From Chara braunii (lineage: Eukaryota > Streptophyta > Charophyceae > Charales > Characeae), in NCBI GenBank assembly GCA_003427395.1, contig BFEA01000174.1:1487654-1526360 (forward strand): 38,707 nucleotides of DNA, written 5' to 3'. Position numbers and translations under genes: made by a program. The notes below the pieces were generated by a model. The model had not been told where the DNA came from. It was given only the letters and a program-made list of their open reading frames with translations, and made no database searches. Below, one piece after another: positions 29,206-38,630 of this stretch. How positions within the stretch are numbered: position 1 is the stretch's first letter; each line of letters starts with the position of its first letter.

Positions 29206-30561
29206 TCATTCCCCATTCCTTTCTCCCCACGGGTCCTCTTCCACGAAAGGTCTTAATACCAACCTTTCATCCTTCACAAAAGTCGTCGGCGCGAACCACA
29301 TAGATTTTTTTTTTCGTACCTCATTGTCATCAATTATCAAAGCCCACACGTTAACATGGAGCTGCATGTCATCGTCTTCTAAGAATCCGTCTACCGGCAA
29401 CGCCTCTTCCTTAACTTCTTCAGGCTTCTCCCACTCTATCTTGCTCAATCCATCCGCTCTGTTCTTATTCCCTGGAATGTGCTCCAACTGAAAATCAAAC
29501 ATCCAGATGTAGGTGGGCCACCTGACAACTGTAGGATCAGCTGGAGAGAAATTCCTAAGGGAATACATAAGGGCGGTTAGATCTACCGTTAGAATGAATC
29601 TTCTTCCAAAGAGATATTGTCTGAAGATCCGTAGGCAGTGTAGAACCGCCAAGGCTTCCTTCTTGAACTGAGAGTAATTCCTTTCAGTCGAATTGAGAGT
29701 CCGACTCTCAAAGCGTAATGGTCTTTCCTTACTCTCATGGTCTGTCTGTATCGTGACTCCTCCCAAGGCAGTGGGTTCGACATCAGTTTCTATTATGAAG
29801 AGGCGCTCTAAGATTACTTCATAGTCAGGAACCCCCAGTACCAAACCTCCTTCCTCAAATTCCTTCTTCAAGTCTCTCACCACCTGCTCGTGCTTCTCTC
29901 CCCACTCCCGTTCTTGATTCTTCCTTACCAATTTGCTTACGTGTTCGGTCCTAGCGGCAAACCGTTTGATAAATATCCTCCAAAACCCGCACGTCCCAAA
30001 AAAACATCTCACCTCGCCTATATTCTTGAACGGTTTCCGCCACTCAAGAATTTTGTCCATTTTCTTGGTGTCTGGACGACTGTCTTGCTCATTAAACACA
30101 AACCCAAGGATTGTTGCCTCCCTCATGCAGTGTCTGGATTTTGCACGGCTCGCCGTGAGGTTATGTTCTTGCAGAAGATCAAGCACCTTCCTTAGATCAT
30201 TAACATGATCCCAGACGAACTTTCTAATGCCTGGTGCAACTTCTTGCTCGTCCTTTATCATTGTTTTTTTCACTGCAAGATCATCGATATAGGGTTCAGT
30301 GATTAGTGAACTGATCGGTTGCATTACTCTGACCATACTCCTTTGAACCATGGCTACCGCATTTGTCCACCCTTGAGGTGCTACGTTCATGTGGATGAGC
30401 CTCCTAGGAGTGTGCATTGCACTTATCGGCCTATCGGCAGGATAAACTGGAAATTGGTCATGACCAGAGTAGAGGTCTACAAGAGAAATAATAGACCTCC
30501 CTGCACATGCTTCGGAAAGTTGATCGGCATTAGGGAGCCCTCCAGCATCCCTAATAGTCAC
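29206..30561 (-). pseudogene. Reverse transcriptase and RNase H of a Ty3/gypsy-type element (451-codon open frame)
   Basis: RT motifs in order: VDLYSGHDQF (first catalytic Asp, residue 29), PQGWTNA, and YIDD (residues 91-94, nt 30291-30280), then the thumb-like HCMREATILGF and FFGTCGFWR. RNase H follows: IETDVEPTALGG, KKEALAVLHCLR, LTVDLTALMY and GNKNRADGLS, giving the expected acidic residues. This is the longest clean frame of the element. Known role: copying genomic RNA to DNA and removing the RNA strand. It is continuous in frame with 31005-30574 across a TAG at 30574-30576, so the present start is not a true start. Upstream damage makes it a pseudogene. Confidence 0.9.
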
Positions 30562-30573
30562 TGCATTCAGTCT

Positions 30574-31005
30574 CTAAAAGTCTTGCAACCACCTTAGTAC
30601 CCCCATTTGGCTTAATAAAACAGAACCAAGGTGAAACATAAGGTCCACTGGAAAATTCTGCCACGTGCGAATCAATCTTTCCATCAAGTTACGCCACCAC
30701 TCTCCTCTTATCATCATGATTTGGGTACCTGACTCCTCTAATATTCCATGGCTGGTGCGGGACTGTATGATTCGGATCATTCTTACCTTGTCCACATGTA
30801 ACCTCCCTCTCTGATCATCATTAAAGGTATAGGCGCAATGTTTCTCCTTTATTAAACATATTACCAATGCTCTCTCCTGCTTTGTCAGAAAGTCAAGTTC
30901 CCCAATGATCAGCTCATTTTCCGTCTCTTCATTGATGCGGCAGGCTTCTTCTTCCCACTTCTCTCCCATTTGTTTTATCAGTTCTCTCTTCTGCTCAAAG
31001 TACAC
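30574..31005 (-). pseudogene. N-terminal RT region, double frameshift
   Basis: The open frame starts well but from about 30770 to 30610 the conserved RT N-terminus is read in a different frame, which shows HQPWNIRG, EFSSGPYVSPWF and KPNGGTK. It returns to this frame at LRWLQDF just before TAG (30574-30576). Two compensating indels plus the nonsense codon are implied. A 47-bp tandem duplication lies at its start. Confidence 0.7.
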
Positions 31006-31092
31006 TCTCTTCGTGTGTTACTAACACTGGAACTGGACGACTCATAGTACACTCTCTTCGTGTGTTACTAATACTGGGACTGGACGACTATT
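30999..31092. repeat. 47-bp tandem duplication in the retroelement
   Basis: AGTACACTCTCTTCGTGTG starts at 30999 and again at 31046. The unit is not a multiple of three, so it breaks the coding frame. Confidence 0.9.
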
Positions 31093-31097
31093 CTTGT

Positions 31098-31510
31098 CTA
31101 CTGTCTTATACCTTTTTTTGCCTCCTTGCTTGAGCCCACCCCTAAAAAATGTTGACCGCTTGATTGGGCATATGCTCCCTGCATTTCTACATCTCGCGGG
31201 GGTGGCCTATACACTAAGTTCATTCTTCCTCCTTCGGGATATTCGCCCAATCCGTTAGCCAAGGCCATGATGACTTCGTGGTCGGCCATCTCATAGGCTG
31301 AGACCATGCACATTGCCTGATCTATATTTGCCAAGCTCAGAACCAGTCCCTGATCCTCTTCCTCTTTTTCTTCCTCGCCTGATCCCCACTCCGATTCCCT
31401 TCTTCTGTCCTCAGATTCTTCAAACTTATAGGATCCTACGTTGAGGCGATTCTTTGAATAGTGGGGACCCGTATTCTTACATGTAGGTACTTCAAGATTC
31501 CCACATACTG
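31098..31510 (-). pseudogene. PR-RT linker region of the polyprotein
   Basis: The frame reads VCGNLEVPTCKN from the insertion point, then YKFEESEDRR, an acidic run, then NIDQAMCMVSAYEMADHEV and RPPPRDVEMQG to a stop at 31098-31100. It is in frame with the sequence on the far side of the 334-bp insertion. No domain is recognised. It is probably the linker between protease and RT. Confidence 0.5.
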
Positions 31511-31518
31511 GGTCGCAC

Positions 31519-31852
31519 CTACGTTACCGAACGTAGACGTACGGGGCCTTTCCGTATGAAACGTACATATAATATCTGTACGGGAACCTGTACGGCCCCG
31601 TACGACCAGCACGGAAAAAAAAAACAAAAAAAAACAATCATCCAAAAAATCTGAAACAAATATATGTGATGTAACATCTCAAAACAAGCAACATTTATCT
31701 GAGCACCATCTACAGATTCTTATTAGAATTGGAGATAAAAAATAAAAACAATATAAAAAAAATAAAACTCGTACAGGCCTTGAGTACGAGTAGCGTACAA
31801 GAAAAGAGTACAACTTGTACTCGTACGGGGGTGAGTACGAGTCGCAACGTAG
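31519..31852. mobile_element. hAT-like MITE (334 bp) inserted in the retroelement
   Basis: Perfect 8-bp target duplications GGTCGCAC flank it (31511-31518 and 31853-31860). Terminal inverted repeats are CTACGTT and AACGTAG. Subterminal palindromic motifs are CGTACGG and GAGTACGAG, and the interior is A-rich (AAACAAAAAAAAACAA near 31621). Without the element and one target copy the minus-strand reading frame is continuous. It has no transposase. Internal A-rich and GCACCATCTACA segments resemble the 752-bp element at 10364. Confidence 0.85.
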
Positions 31853-31870
31853 GGTCGCACAATATTACGT

Positions 31871-31970
31871 ACATAGTTTCATCATGCTTGTTCATGATGA
31901 GAGCTTCTGATCTCAATAGGACATAGTTCCATCATGCTTGTTCATGATGAGAGCTTCTGATCTCGACAGG
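31871..31970. repeat. 50-bp tandem duplication at the protease end
   Basis: ACATAGTTTCATCATGCTTG at 31871 and ACATAGTTCCATCATGCTTG at 31921. Both encode SEALIMNKHD on the minus strand, but in different frames, so the duplication shifted the downstream frame. Confidence 0.95.
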
Positions 31971-32197
31971 AAAGACCTCCCCAATAATATGAGAAGATTC
32001 AGACTCAACATGATGTAGAAGCAGGAACGGACCTTAATCCTCCCTACTTCCACGATGACGTTTGAGGCGACACCTGTATAGTCTGACTTCCCACTAGCTC
32101 CATTGAGGAATCCGAAGTCGCTCTTATCAACTTCTAATCTCATTCTCTCAATTGTCTCTGAATTCATAATATTCATTTCCGCCCCGGTATCTACCAT
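31913..32197 (-). pseudogene. Retropepsin-like aspartic protease of the retroelement
   Basis: The active-site motif MVDTGAEMNIM (the DTG triad) opens the frame. SKNV-like and ILLGRSFL (the usual hydrophobic-Gly flap partner ILG) lie toward the end, giving one retropepsin subunit of about 90 residues. Known role: cleaving the gag-pol polyprotein as a homodimer. The first ~20 residues upstream (DFIEVNIKGRGCPG) are in frame but preceded by TAG at 32255-32257. The C-terminal end is cut by the 50-bp duplication. Confidence 0.8.
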
Positions 32198-32254
32198 TCC
32201 AGGGCACCCTCTTCCCTTAATGTTAACTTCTATAAAATCAGTCCCTACAGATTT

Positions 32255-33205
32255 CTAATCCATCTTGCTCCCATCGACAGTCCAGTTTGCCTCCTTCGGG
32301 ATCAAATCCCCCATTCTTACCGTCGTCTTTCTCTTTCGTGTCAGTTTTGCATTAACTAATTCTTTGAGCTTAAGGGTTGTTGCCAAAATCTCCTTCAAAT
32401 TTAGCAGCTCGTTATGTCCGTCGAGAAGCTTGTTTACCAAATTTTCGAGGTCTACCCCCTCTTCAATAGATGTCTGGTACTTCCACTTTTTCTTTGACTT
32501 TTCTTCGGCCTTCTTTTTTCCTTCCTTAATCCCCTGCTTCCGTTTCTTGGTCCTCTGCTCAGCGCGCTTATCCTCCTCTTCTCTTAGTTGTTCATCCTGA
32601 TTCTCTTCCTCTTCGCCTATGTCAATAGAGGGTTCACCAAGAGGAGGAGGCGGAGCCTGCTCCTGTTCCTTACTTGCATTGTCTCCCTTAGTCCGTCGAG
32701 CAGTGTATGGCACGAAACTCCTAAGGGCTTGGTAAGCTGCCTCGGGTCCTGGCTCCAAACTTGCCCTTAATGCTCTAGTATTGGGTTCTCTGGGTCTTTC
32801 TTCCCCATTTCCATGACCCATAGTAAATATGTGCGGGGCCCTTAACTCCATAATTTTGACGTCTTCACATATACCCATCATTCGGGTATTCATCATTCCT
32901 ATCTTATCTATCAGGTTTTTCATCCTCTCTATGGTGTCTTTTACTGACTCCCTGACTACTTCATCCTCTTTTGGTTCAAGCTCGATCAACGGAGCATCCT
33001 CTTCTTTCTGCCCTATCTTTAGTCTTTTTCTCAGCCTCTCTCTTAACTCGGTTACATCTTCTACCTTAATAAAAAGGTCTTCCTTTTCCTGCCAGATTCG
33101 AAACATAGCGGGGGCACTCGGTCCTAATCCCGCAACCCTTAGCGCCTCCTTCCTTTTGCTTCCAGGTGTTTGGGTCAATGAGAGTGTCTCGCTTATCGTA
33201 CACAT
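32255..33205 (-). pseudogene. Gag-like protein, coiled-coil C-terminal part (316 codons)
   Basis: It is hydrophilic, with helical segments (TELRERLRKRLKIG, SVKDTIERMKNLIDKIG), a proline patch (EQAPPPPLGEP), a very charged Lys/Glu stretch and a leucine-rich coiled coil (LENLVNKLLDGHNELLNLKE). It ends in TAG at 32255-32257, in frame with the protease. That stop could be a readthrough site of gag-pol type or a plain mutation. The first ~15 residues are out of register: the natural continuation from the zinc-knuckle frame enters near 33145. Confidence 0.65.
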
Positions 33206-33461
33206 CTCCGCCTATGCTTGACGTAATCACCCCACCCTGTTCGTCCATCTTTCTAACATGACATCTTTTCACGGTATGCCCCTTGATTTGACAGTGGGTA
33301 CAGGTGCATTCACTGTAATCTATCCAACCTCGTCCGTATCCCTGACCACTCCACTGTCCATCACTCCTACCAAACCCTCGGCCATAGTTTTGGTTATAGC
33401 CTTGATCATAACCCTGACCATACCTTTGGTTATATCCTTGACCGACTTGGTTAAGGCTCAC
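33066..33461 (-). pseudogene. Gag nucleocapsid: Gly/Tyr/Gln repeats and CCHC zinc knuckle
   Basis: The N-terminal half is a low-complexity GYNQ/GYDQ repeat ending GQGYGRGW. Then comes CTHCQIKGHTVKRC, a perfect C-x2-C-x4-H-x4-C knuckle, which in gag proteins binds the element's RNA. The following VYDKRDTLIDPNTWKQ leads, after a one-base shift near 33145, into the coiled-coil frame at 33205-32255; the rest of this frame is noise. Repeat expansion of the Gly-rich part continues upstream to about 33600. Confidence 0.75.
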
Positions 33462-33589
33462 TTGATTATAATTTCCTGACTGAGGGTCTCCCTGATTGCC
33501 CCAGCTCCCTCCTTGTCCGTCGTGTCCTTTTCCTCCAAACCCTCTTCCCCCTTGACCATTTCCTCTTCCTCCGATTCTACCTCTACTTT

Positions 33590-34044
33590 GTCCTTGTCCG
33601 TGTCCTTGTCCTTAAAACTGATTCTGGTTTTGATTACCGCGCGCCTGTTGAGCCGGCTGCGACAATTTTTCACTTGTTCTTTTTCCTTGTGTCTGACCTG
33701 TATTCCCTCCTGCTCCTTGCATTTGGGGCAGATTCGGATACAGGCCTATCTGTCCAAACCCCGGTCATTGATTCCCATGAAAAAATTATGACCATGCCCC
33801 CACAGGAGCCACAACTGTCCTTGTCCGTATCCTTGTCCTTAAAACTGATTCTGGTTTTGATTACCGCGCGTCTGTTGAGCCGGCTGCGAGAATTTTCCAC
33901 TTGTTCCTTGTCCTTGTGTCTGACTTGTATTCCCTCTTGCTCCTTGCATTTGGGGCAGATTCGGATACAGGCCTATCTGTCCAAACCCCGGCCATTGATT
34001 CTCATGAAAAAATTATGGCCATGCCCCCACAGGAGTCACAACTG
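33590..34044. repeat. 227-bp tandem duplication in the gag Gly/Gln-rich region
   Basis: CTTAAAACTGATTCTGG at 33611 recurs at 33838, and CACAGGAG at 33801 recurs at 34028, constant offset 227 with no net indel. Not a multiple of three, so the two copies are read in different frames. Confidence 0.95.
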
Positions 34045-34186
34045 GTCATGGGGCGAGTTGAGCAGTGGGGGCCTGTGCTTCTGTGACGCCGCACACACCA
34101 GTCTGTTGAGAGCCTTGTGTTTTACCAGTTCTTTGTTTTCCCGTCGGTTGTTTTTTTGTCTTCTTCTGGGCTACTTTTGCCTTGGT

Positions 34187-34390
34187 TTATTCCGGCTCAT
34201 CTTCCTCTTCTTCCTTGTCTTCTTCATTCCCTTTCCCATATCTCCTTTTGTTCGTTGCTTGACCAACCGTCATTACCTTCCCTGGCGTCATTTGCTCCTT
34301 CATTTCCTTGAGTTGAGCCGCCATACTGCTCAAGACCCCTCCTAAGCAATCTTTTTTTTCTTTCTTTTCTTCTTGTTCAGATATACGCAA
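34187..34390 (-). pseudogene. Start of the gag-like polyprotein
   Basis: The frame contains SSMAAQLKEMKEQMTPGK, a short amphipathic helix, then an acidic tail and a stop at 34187-34189. The likely ATG start is at about 34329 (MAAQLKEMKEQM). It lies directly next to the hairpin array C, which would then be the leader. No capsid fold was recognised before the zinc knuckle, which is odd for gag. Confidence 0.4.
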
Positions 34391-35647
34391 GTAGTAGATT
34401 GATTCACCTGGGAATCTTCCACTACTTGATCAATTCTAGACAAAACGGTTAGTTAGATAAGTAGTCGAGTAGTTCCACTGGAGCACTCAACCACTCTTGA
34501 AAGTTCATGCAATCCTCATGCAATCAAGTAGTTCAAGCAATCTTGTGCAAGCGACGGGATAACTCACAGGGGAGTATCCCTTTATTAGTTACAACAAGTA
34601 GTTGAGAAGGCCTTGTCGAAGCATCTCAACACTTGTTCCAATGTCCAAACACATTCCAGATTCAGGTATCAATACGAAATTCAAGTTAGTAATAGATGGT
34701 TTTTACGAAAGCCTCCTATTACTTTTTGATTAAAATCCCAGCCTATCTTCAAAAATTGTAATAGGATGACCCTACGAAAGTTACCCTACTACTTTCTCAA
34801 AGTCATACGAGCTAGGATTAAGTTAGTAACCTTAGGCAAACACCAGATCCTCTCTTTGCTGGAATATCTTACTAAAACTGTTAAGATAGAGTCAAGCAAG
34901 CAATAGGATGACCCCACGGGAACCTCCCATATCCTGCTTCAACGTTAAATAGATAGATCGTTAACATTTATTCATACCATCCATCAGTCATACCCAAACA
35001 AGTAGTAGGGTTACTCACCCGGGAGTATCCCTCTAGTGTTCAAACACAATCACTTCATTCCTTCCCCCCGCTAGTTGATCCCCAGATCAAACAAGTATTA
35101 GGATAACCCTCCAAGGATTCACCCTGCTACCAGCTTGATGCGTAGGAGATCAGTCAAAACAACTCTTAGTTAAATTTCCCTGACCGTTCACCTACCTTAC
35201 CCACGCATCGTGAATGAGAAAGAGGTATGCCGACTTCCACGGGAAGTCGGACAGATCATCCCAGACTTAGAAGTTTGTGTACTCACACGGTGAGTACTTA
35301 GTTTCTTTCCAAGTTTAGTCAAATCAGCGATAGGAGAGCCCCACGGGAGCCTCCTACTACCTTCGCTTCTATTAGTCATTGACGATATGTACCCCACGGG
35401 AGTACCGGATTACCTCTTAGATCTAGCATGTAAGTCAACAAAGAAGACGCATGACATCTTCCCGTTACCAATGCCGAAATTAAACAGACATTTCATCAAA
35501 TTGTCACTCTAGCCAGATGAATGGCAGGGTAACTTTGCACGGCAAGTATCCCATCATCCACTTTAGTTAGCTCATGCAAGCAGTGTGACGACCCTACGAA
35601 AGTCTCCATCACACAACTTTGTCTCTCAAACCTAGGCAAACTAGGTT
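34389..35647 (-). repeat. Hairpin array C: two-tier variable stems with YACG-type loops, upstream of gag
   Basis: Examples: 34556-34580 GGGAT,ACTC/GAGT,ATCCC; 34593-34636 ACAAGT,GTTGAGA/TCTCAAC,CTTGT; 34688-34723 AGTAATAG/CTATTACT with inner GGTTTT/AAAGCC, loop TACG; 34865-34888 TATCTTA/TAAGATA; 35075-35090 TTGATC/GATCAA; 35230-35250 CCGACTTCC/GGAAGTCGG, loop ACG; 35279-35297 GTACTCA/TGAGTAC, loop CACGG; 35332-35356 AGGAG/CTCCT around CCCACGGG; 35532-35547 ACTT,GC/GCAAGT, loop ACG; 35583-35614 GTGTGA/TCACAC with inner GAC/GTC; 35629-35647 AACCTAG/CTAGGTT. At least 15 units lie at about 40-100 bp spacing. Another, CGTCA/TGACG with loop CACGG, lies at 36057-36071. By position this would be transcribed as the retroelement's leader. 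Confidence 0.85.
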
Positions 35648-35649
35648 CC

Positions 35650-36130
35650 TTCTCGGTTCTCCTAGGTTCTTTCCTGACTTCGGGCAAGGTTCTTACTTGA
35701 ATCATATAATTATTTCCCTTTTGATACGCTTAATCCTGAAGAAAACACAAACAATAAGTCATACAGTCATACACGGAGTCCAATAGATGGTTTTAGCCTG
35801 TAAGGGTATATGGGAAATGAGTGATGCGTACCTCATGGTTCCCTGCCTCCAGAGTTCCTCCTGAACTCCGGCAAAGCTCCCTCAATAGCCCGGTCATCGA
35901 TTATGTCAAGTCTATGCAATTAACTGTCTGAAACTTAAAATAGGAACAACCATGATTATCTTAGTGTAAATCATTATCAAACACTTATAGTTGAAGAGGT
36001 AGGCGTATGAGAGGACCAATCAAGGACAAGAATGGAGGAGGATGAATGAGGTAGACACCGTCACACGGTGACGATGTCCCTCTCCTCTCCAGTGCCCCTC
36101 ACTCTTTTTCTCTCTGACCACTGCTTATCT
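35650..36130. other. Outer end of array-C element, paralogous to 15560-15870
   Basis: No gene. Shared blocks include TCCTGAAGAAA, ACTTATAGTTGA and CTCCTCTCCAGTGCCCC. The resemblance fades at the (CTA)n(TAA)n tract, which is therefore near an element boundary. Confidence 0.55.
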
Positions 36131-36157
36131 TATGATGTTTTAATAGTGAAACAACCA

Positions 36158-36158
36158 T

Positions 36159-36233
<75 letters not shown>
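36158..36233. repeat. (CTA)n(TAA)n microsatellite
   Basis: About 13 CTA units followed by about 11 TAA units. Confidence 0.95.
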
Positions 36234-36236
<3 letters not shown>

Positions 36237-36264
36237 CTAGTAATATCAAAAGGTAAGCGTGCAA

Positions 36265-36540
36265 AGGCGAAATGACAGATCCCAGATTGCGAAGCCACAC
36301 TGAAACCCGGAAAGTCTGACACTGTCCCGAGAGCAGTAATGCACCGCTACTATATCAACGAAGATTCAAAACACTGCATCAGATTGTCAATGGGAGCATA
36401 CTCTCGTTGTCACCAACATATGTATGCTGAGTCCTCCTTCCTAGTTAGTGTCTAGATTAATATCATACAGATTACTAGCAGCCTACGAATCGACAATGCA
36501 TTCGGTTGACATCAGCAGTAGAACCGAAGTACATAAAGTT
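36265..36540. repeat. Dispersed segment paralogous to 16755-17060
   Basis: Shared anchors are GAAATGACAGAT, TCACCAACATATGTAT, AGCCTACGAATCGACAATGC and GTTGACATCAGCAG, in the same order. Confidence 0.7.
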
Positions 36541-36599
36541 GTTGACCCCTATAGACCATCATCAGTACCATGTTCGTTTCTCTCTCTCCACCTCTCTTT

Positions 36600-37230
36600 C
36601 TGTGTGTGTGTCAGTTTGTTTGTGTTTGTCTATCTGTTTGTTTATCCGTCTATGTTTGTGTCTATCTGATTGACTGACTGTGTCTGTTTGGTTGACTTAT
36701 TGTGTCTGTTTCATTGACCGACAATGTTTGACTGTCCATTTGTTTATCTGTGCCCGACTGTTTGTTTGCTTGCCGGTTTTCGACTGTCTGTTTATCTGCC
36801 TGCGTTTGTCTACAATTGTCTTTTCTTCCTCCCTTTTTTTCTCTTTCTCTCCCTCTATGTCCTGTCTGACATCATGTCCATTAGTGTCTGACATTCTTGT
36901 CTGGTTGTCTGCGGCAGGCTATCTGTTTGTTTGTGTTTGCCTGCCTGTTTGACTGTGCCTGATTGCTTGACTAATTGTATGTTTCTATCTGTTTATCTTG
37001 TTCGACTGTGTCTGTCGGTTTGTATATTTCTGTTTGTGTCAGTCCTTGTCTGTTTGTTTGTTTGTCTGCCAGTTTGTGTCCATCTGTGTTTGTCCGTCTG
37101 CGTGTCTGCATATGTCTGTCCGTTTCTGTCCCTGTCAGTTCGTCTGTCGGTGTTTGTTTGTCTGCTCGTTTTTGTCTGTCCGCTTGTCTGTCGCTGTGTG
37201 TCTGGTTGTTACTGTTTGAATGTTAGTCTA
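36600..37230 (+). repeat. Long degenerate (TCTG/TGTT)n tract
   Basis: Built of TGTCTGTTTG-type words, same orientation and neighbours as 17265-18010. Long Cys/Val/Leu frames here are repeat artefacts. Confidence 0.85.
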
Positions 37231-37368
37231 TTCTTGTTTTCTTGCTTTACCTTTGTGTAAAATATCCCTGTGTGCTTGGACCCGTAACGTGTGTCTTAAA
37301 AGTCAGTTGTTTGTTTGTCGCAGACCAGTGTAGTCATCGGGTCTCGAACCGTAGGTCTGTCCCGTGGG

Positions 37369-37430
37369 GGTCAAGGTCATAGCTGCTACAGTCCTGAAAG
37401 GTCAAGATCATATCTGCTACAGTGCCGAAA
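37369..37430 (+). repeat. 31-bp tandem duplication
   Basis: GGTCAAGGTCATAGCTGCTA (37369) and GGTCAAGATCATATCTGCTA (37400). Confidence 0.85.
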
Positions 37431-37605
37431 GCCAAATCCACAGACTCCAGAAGGTCCGGAAGCGGCCCTTCAACCGTTGCTCACAGCAAACTAAAAGCAA
37501 GTGGGCAAGTAGTGGAGTCTACCTGTGCGGATTCAATAGTCCCTTCCCCAGTCAGTCCTAGTCTAGTCAAGCAAGCACCGCATGGGACTGTGTGCACTAC
37601 GGGCA
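37385..37605 (+). repeat. Dispersed repeat Y, copy 2 (plus)
   Basis: Inverted relative of 18062-18290, with anchors in the same order on opposite strands. Confidence 0.65.
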
Positions 37606-38005
37606 TGGGAAAGGGTAAGACCAACGAGCTGCAGACGTATAAATCAAGAGGCAGTGCCCAACCATTCATCCATTCCTGCGTGAGCCATGCGGAAGTGTTA
37701 CTACAGCGACTTGTGCGGGGTGGTCTGCAATGAGCTCGAAGACGAAGTGGGCGAGGGAAAAGAGCTTAGCCATAGCGACAAGTCAACAGCGGTCATAGCT
37801 GCCATAGCTGCAGGTAGAGTCTAGCGTGTATGTGTGTGTATGTGTGTGTATGTGTGTACAGAGTACCGCGTGCGGGATATTCCAGGGTGATCCTATGTAT
37901 GCGAACAAAGAGAGTTGTGTGGGCGCTGAGTCGTCGTAGCCATTGAAGTAAACTTGAATATAAACTGTGTTCTCTGTTATCATATCTTTGAGATCTGAGT
38001 GGGCG
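37606..38005. other. Gene-free interval
   Basis: No supported gene. A short TGTGTGTA repeat lies at 37829-37856. Confidence 0.4.
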
Positions 38006-38075
38006 TTTATCGCCAGTTTGCTGCACACATGTTTGCATGCATGAGAAGTGTGAATGGAAGCGAGTCTGACTTTTA

Positions 38076-38087
38076 CTAATAATAATA

Positions 38088-38132
<45 letters not shown>

Positions 38133-38134
38133 TA

Positions 38135-38210
<76 letters not shown>
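38076..38210. repeat. (TAA)n microsatellite inside repeat X
   Basis: About 45 units with two interruptions. It gives spurious polytyrosine and polyleucine frames. Confidence 0.95.
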
Positions 38211-38212
<2 letters not shown>

Positions 38213-38239
38213 CAATCAATCAATAATAATGCAAGGAAG

Positions 38240-38470
38240 ATGAGCGATAGCGAACTTCAACAATCAAACAGCATCATATACACAAGACCAGATAGTCGTG
38301 ACCTCGAACCAACAGCAGAATTGCATGACGAGTTTCACCAAATAAGAAGACACCAAAAGCTTATAATTGACAATGCTGGTAAAGTCTCATCATCATCATC
38401 AATGAAGAACCAATGTCGACATCCTATTTGGCGCTCAGCGCCCAAACTACAAATGGCAGATCCTACCTAG
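38240..38470 (+). CDS. Conserved small ORF of dispersed repeat X, copy 2 (76 aa)
   Basis: It starts MSDSELQQSNSIIYTRPDSR and aligns without gaps to the minus-strand ORF at 11857-12087, ending at the same codon. It is polar, with a serine run and no recognised domain. A donor-like CAG/GTATGT follows at about 38552 and is also kept in the degraded copy at about 20012, so the repeat may carry exon material. No start context or promoter is evident, and repeat relatedness alone could explain the conservation. Confidence 0.4.
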   Translation: MSDSELQQSNSIIYTRPDSRDLEPTAELHDEFHQIRRHQKLIIDNAGKVSSSSSMKNQCRHPIWRSAPKLQMADPT

Positions 38471-38627
38471 CCTATCTACAATGCCTGTCGGTGACGTCAA
38501 CAGCTTCTCGAAGTACGAGTAGATATCGGCCAATGTCGTTCGCCTCAAGCTCCAGGTATGTCTCTCGTATCACTCTCAAGACCTTAATTCCCCCACACTC
38601 GCCTCCTTCCTCGAAGACCACCAGATC

Positions 38628-38630
<3 letters not shown>

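Larger units (their letters stand above)
27729..34390 (-). mobile_element. Ty3/gypsy-type retroelement, degenerate, domain order gag-PR-RT-RH-IN
   Basis: All core enzymes are present in Ty3/gypsy order on the minus strand. I could not find a matching LTR pair, a primer binding site or a polypurine tract, so the ends are undefined. Array C on the 5' side and block D on the 3' side are candidates for untranslated parts. Confidence 0.85.

Noticed and set aside
22900-36130. LTR pair bounding the retroelement
   Set aside because: No long direct repeat was found between the 3' side (22.7-25.2 kb) and the 5' side (34.4-36.1 kb), and no clear primer binding site. A computed self-alignment could change this.
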